Assembly (NCBI GenBank): GCA_902465105.1
Contig: CABQLM010000001.1
Coordinates: 1 to 64,000, forward strand
Source of the DNA: an uncultured Collinsella sp.
GTDB lineage: Bacteria > Actinomycetota > Coriobacteriia > Coriobacteriales > Coriobacteriaceae
Reading direction: 5' to 3'
DNA: 64,000 nt
The notes under the pieces were generated by a model, which did not search any database, was not told the DNA's origin, and saw only the letters and a program-made list of their open reading frames with translations. Position numbers and translations under genes: made by a program. The first letter of the stretch is position 1, and every line of letters begins with the position of its first letter. Shown in pieces: positions 63,317-64,000 of the stretch.

Positions 63317-64000
63317 TTAGCTCAGGTGCCAAATCTCGTCGTTGTACTGGGAAATCGTGCGGTCGGATGAGAAGGTGCCGGCATTGGCGATGTTGATTAG
63401 CGCCTTGCGCATCCAAGCGTCCTGATCCTCGTAGTCGGCTAGCACGTGCTCCTTGGTCTGGATGTACTCCTCGATGTCGAGCAGGGCCATAAACCAGTCC
63501 TTGCCCTTGATGTCGTCGTGTAGTCGCTGTAGGCGCTCGGCGTTGCCGGTCGCCATAAAGGCGGGGCTGGTAATAAAGTCCACCAGCAGCTTGATGCCGG
63601 GCTTGCGATAGAGCGCGCCGGCGTCATAGGTGCCGTCGGCGTAGAGCTGCTCAACCTGCTTGGACGAGGCGCCAAAGGTGTAGATGTTTTCGTCGCCCAC
63701 GAGCTCGGCAATCTCCACGTTGGCACCGTCGAGCGTGCACAGGGTCAGGGCACCGTTGAGCATGAACTTCATGTTGGAGGTGCCGCTCGCCTCCTTGGAG
63801 GCCAGGCTGATCTGCTCGGAGATGTCAGCGGCGGGGATCACGCGCTCGGCGGCGGTGACGTTGTAGTTCTCGATCATGACAACCTGCAGGTAAGGGGCCA
63901 CGTCGGGGTCGTTCGCAATCCACTGCGACAGCGTCAGGATCAGGTGGATGATGTCCTGGGCGATGGTGTAGGCAGGTGCCGCCTTGCCGCCAAAGATGAT
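63317..64000 (-). CDS. glgP: Glycogen/alpha-glucan phosphorylase, C-terminal part
   Basis: The open frame extends to the right edge, so only the last 227 codons are seen. [19 protein letters not shown] near the edge, the FAVENYNV-like [18 protein letters not shown], and the pyridoxal-phosphate site [17 protein letters not shown] with the cofactor Lys identify the family. It cleaves alpha-1,4-glucans with phosphate to glucose-1-phosphate. The tail ends [12 protein letters not shown]. The N-terminal two thirds lie outside the window. Confidence 0.95.
   Translation of the reverse strand: MIFGGKAAPAYTIAQDIIHLILTLSQWIANDPDVAPYLQVVMIENYNVTAAERVIPAADISEQISLASKEASGTSNMKFMLNGALTLCTLDGANVEIAELVGDENIYTFGASSKQVEQLYADGTYDAGALYRKPGIKLLVDFITSPAFMATGNAERLQRLHDDIKGKDWFMALLDIEEYIQTKEHVLADYEDQDAWMRKALINIANAGTFSSDRTISQYNDEIWHLS

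Overview
The window looks like a chromosomal segment of a high-GC gut actinobacterium of the class Coriobacteriia, most probably Collinsella. This rests on GC-rich coding, large cell-wall-anchored glycosidases with FIVAR and F5/8 type C repeats, several PTS and ABC sugar importers, a CstA transporter and LPxTG-like tails ending in R/K. The genus is inferred from gene content and style; no 16S rRNA gene is present.

Layout. (1) 1-8206: end of a small membrane protein gene, a TetR-type regulator with two TTGAC-N5-GTCAA sites, a 925-residue Fe-S/FAD oxidoreductase, hypA, and a mannose-family PTS operon (EIIAB, EIIC, EIID) followed by a DUF956 gene. (2) 8350-19396: a tRNA-Arg(CCT) gene holding a 10.8-kb integrative mobilizable element. 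The element carries a tyrosine integrase, an HTH protein, a DnaB-like ATPase, MobC, a VirD4-type coupling protein, a relaxase and a restriction-modification cargo that resembles BcgI-type (type IIB) systems but has a frameshifted RM subunit. It is bounded by 34-bp direct repeats of the tRNA 3' part, with further tRNA-derived debris on the right. (3) 20027-46722: five very large secreted, sortase-type anchored glycoside hydrolases in a row (GH2, GH20, GH84, GH95, GH29). Together they could remove fucose, GlcNAc/GalNAc-type hexosamine and beta-galactose from mucin O-glycans or milk and blood-group glycans outside the cell. (4) 46723-52448: a CstA peptide/pyruvate transporter behind an attenuator-like leader, a JetD-like TOPRIM protein, a gene-poor stretch with a MITE-like element and several palindromes, and tRNA-Gln(TTG). 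(5) 52449-54518: a peptidoglycan-binding-domain protein and a polyprenyl diphosphate synthase. (6) 54635-62704: an unusual EIIC-EIIB-HAD fusion, a divergent GntR/UTRA regulator, and a sugar ABC importer (lipoprotein, two permeases, ATPase). (7) 62840-63217: a regular array of ten 16-bp repeats in strictly alternating orientation about 40 bp apart. (8) 63317-64000: the C-terminal part of glycogen phosphorylase.

How it may work together (inference): secreted glycosidases release monosaccharides and small glycans, which the PTS and ABC systems could import. A GTTTAAAC / TTGTTNAAACAA motif occurs as a pair in front of the mannose-type PTS operon, between the EIIC-EIIB-HAD gene and gntR, and in front of the ABC operon, so one GntR regulator may control all three uptake systems.

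The most unusual items are the alternating-repeat array (62840-63217), the EIIC-EIIB-HAD fusion, the shared operator pairs, the BcgI-like system on the mobile element, the paired complex palindromes near attL, the MITE-like element, and the lone JetD-like protein.
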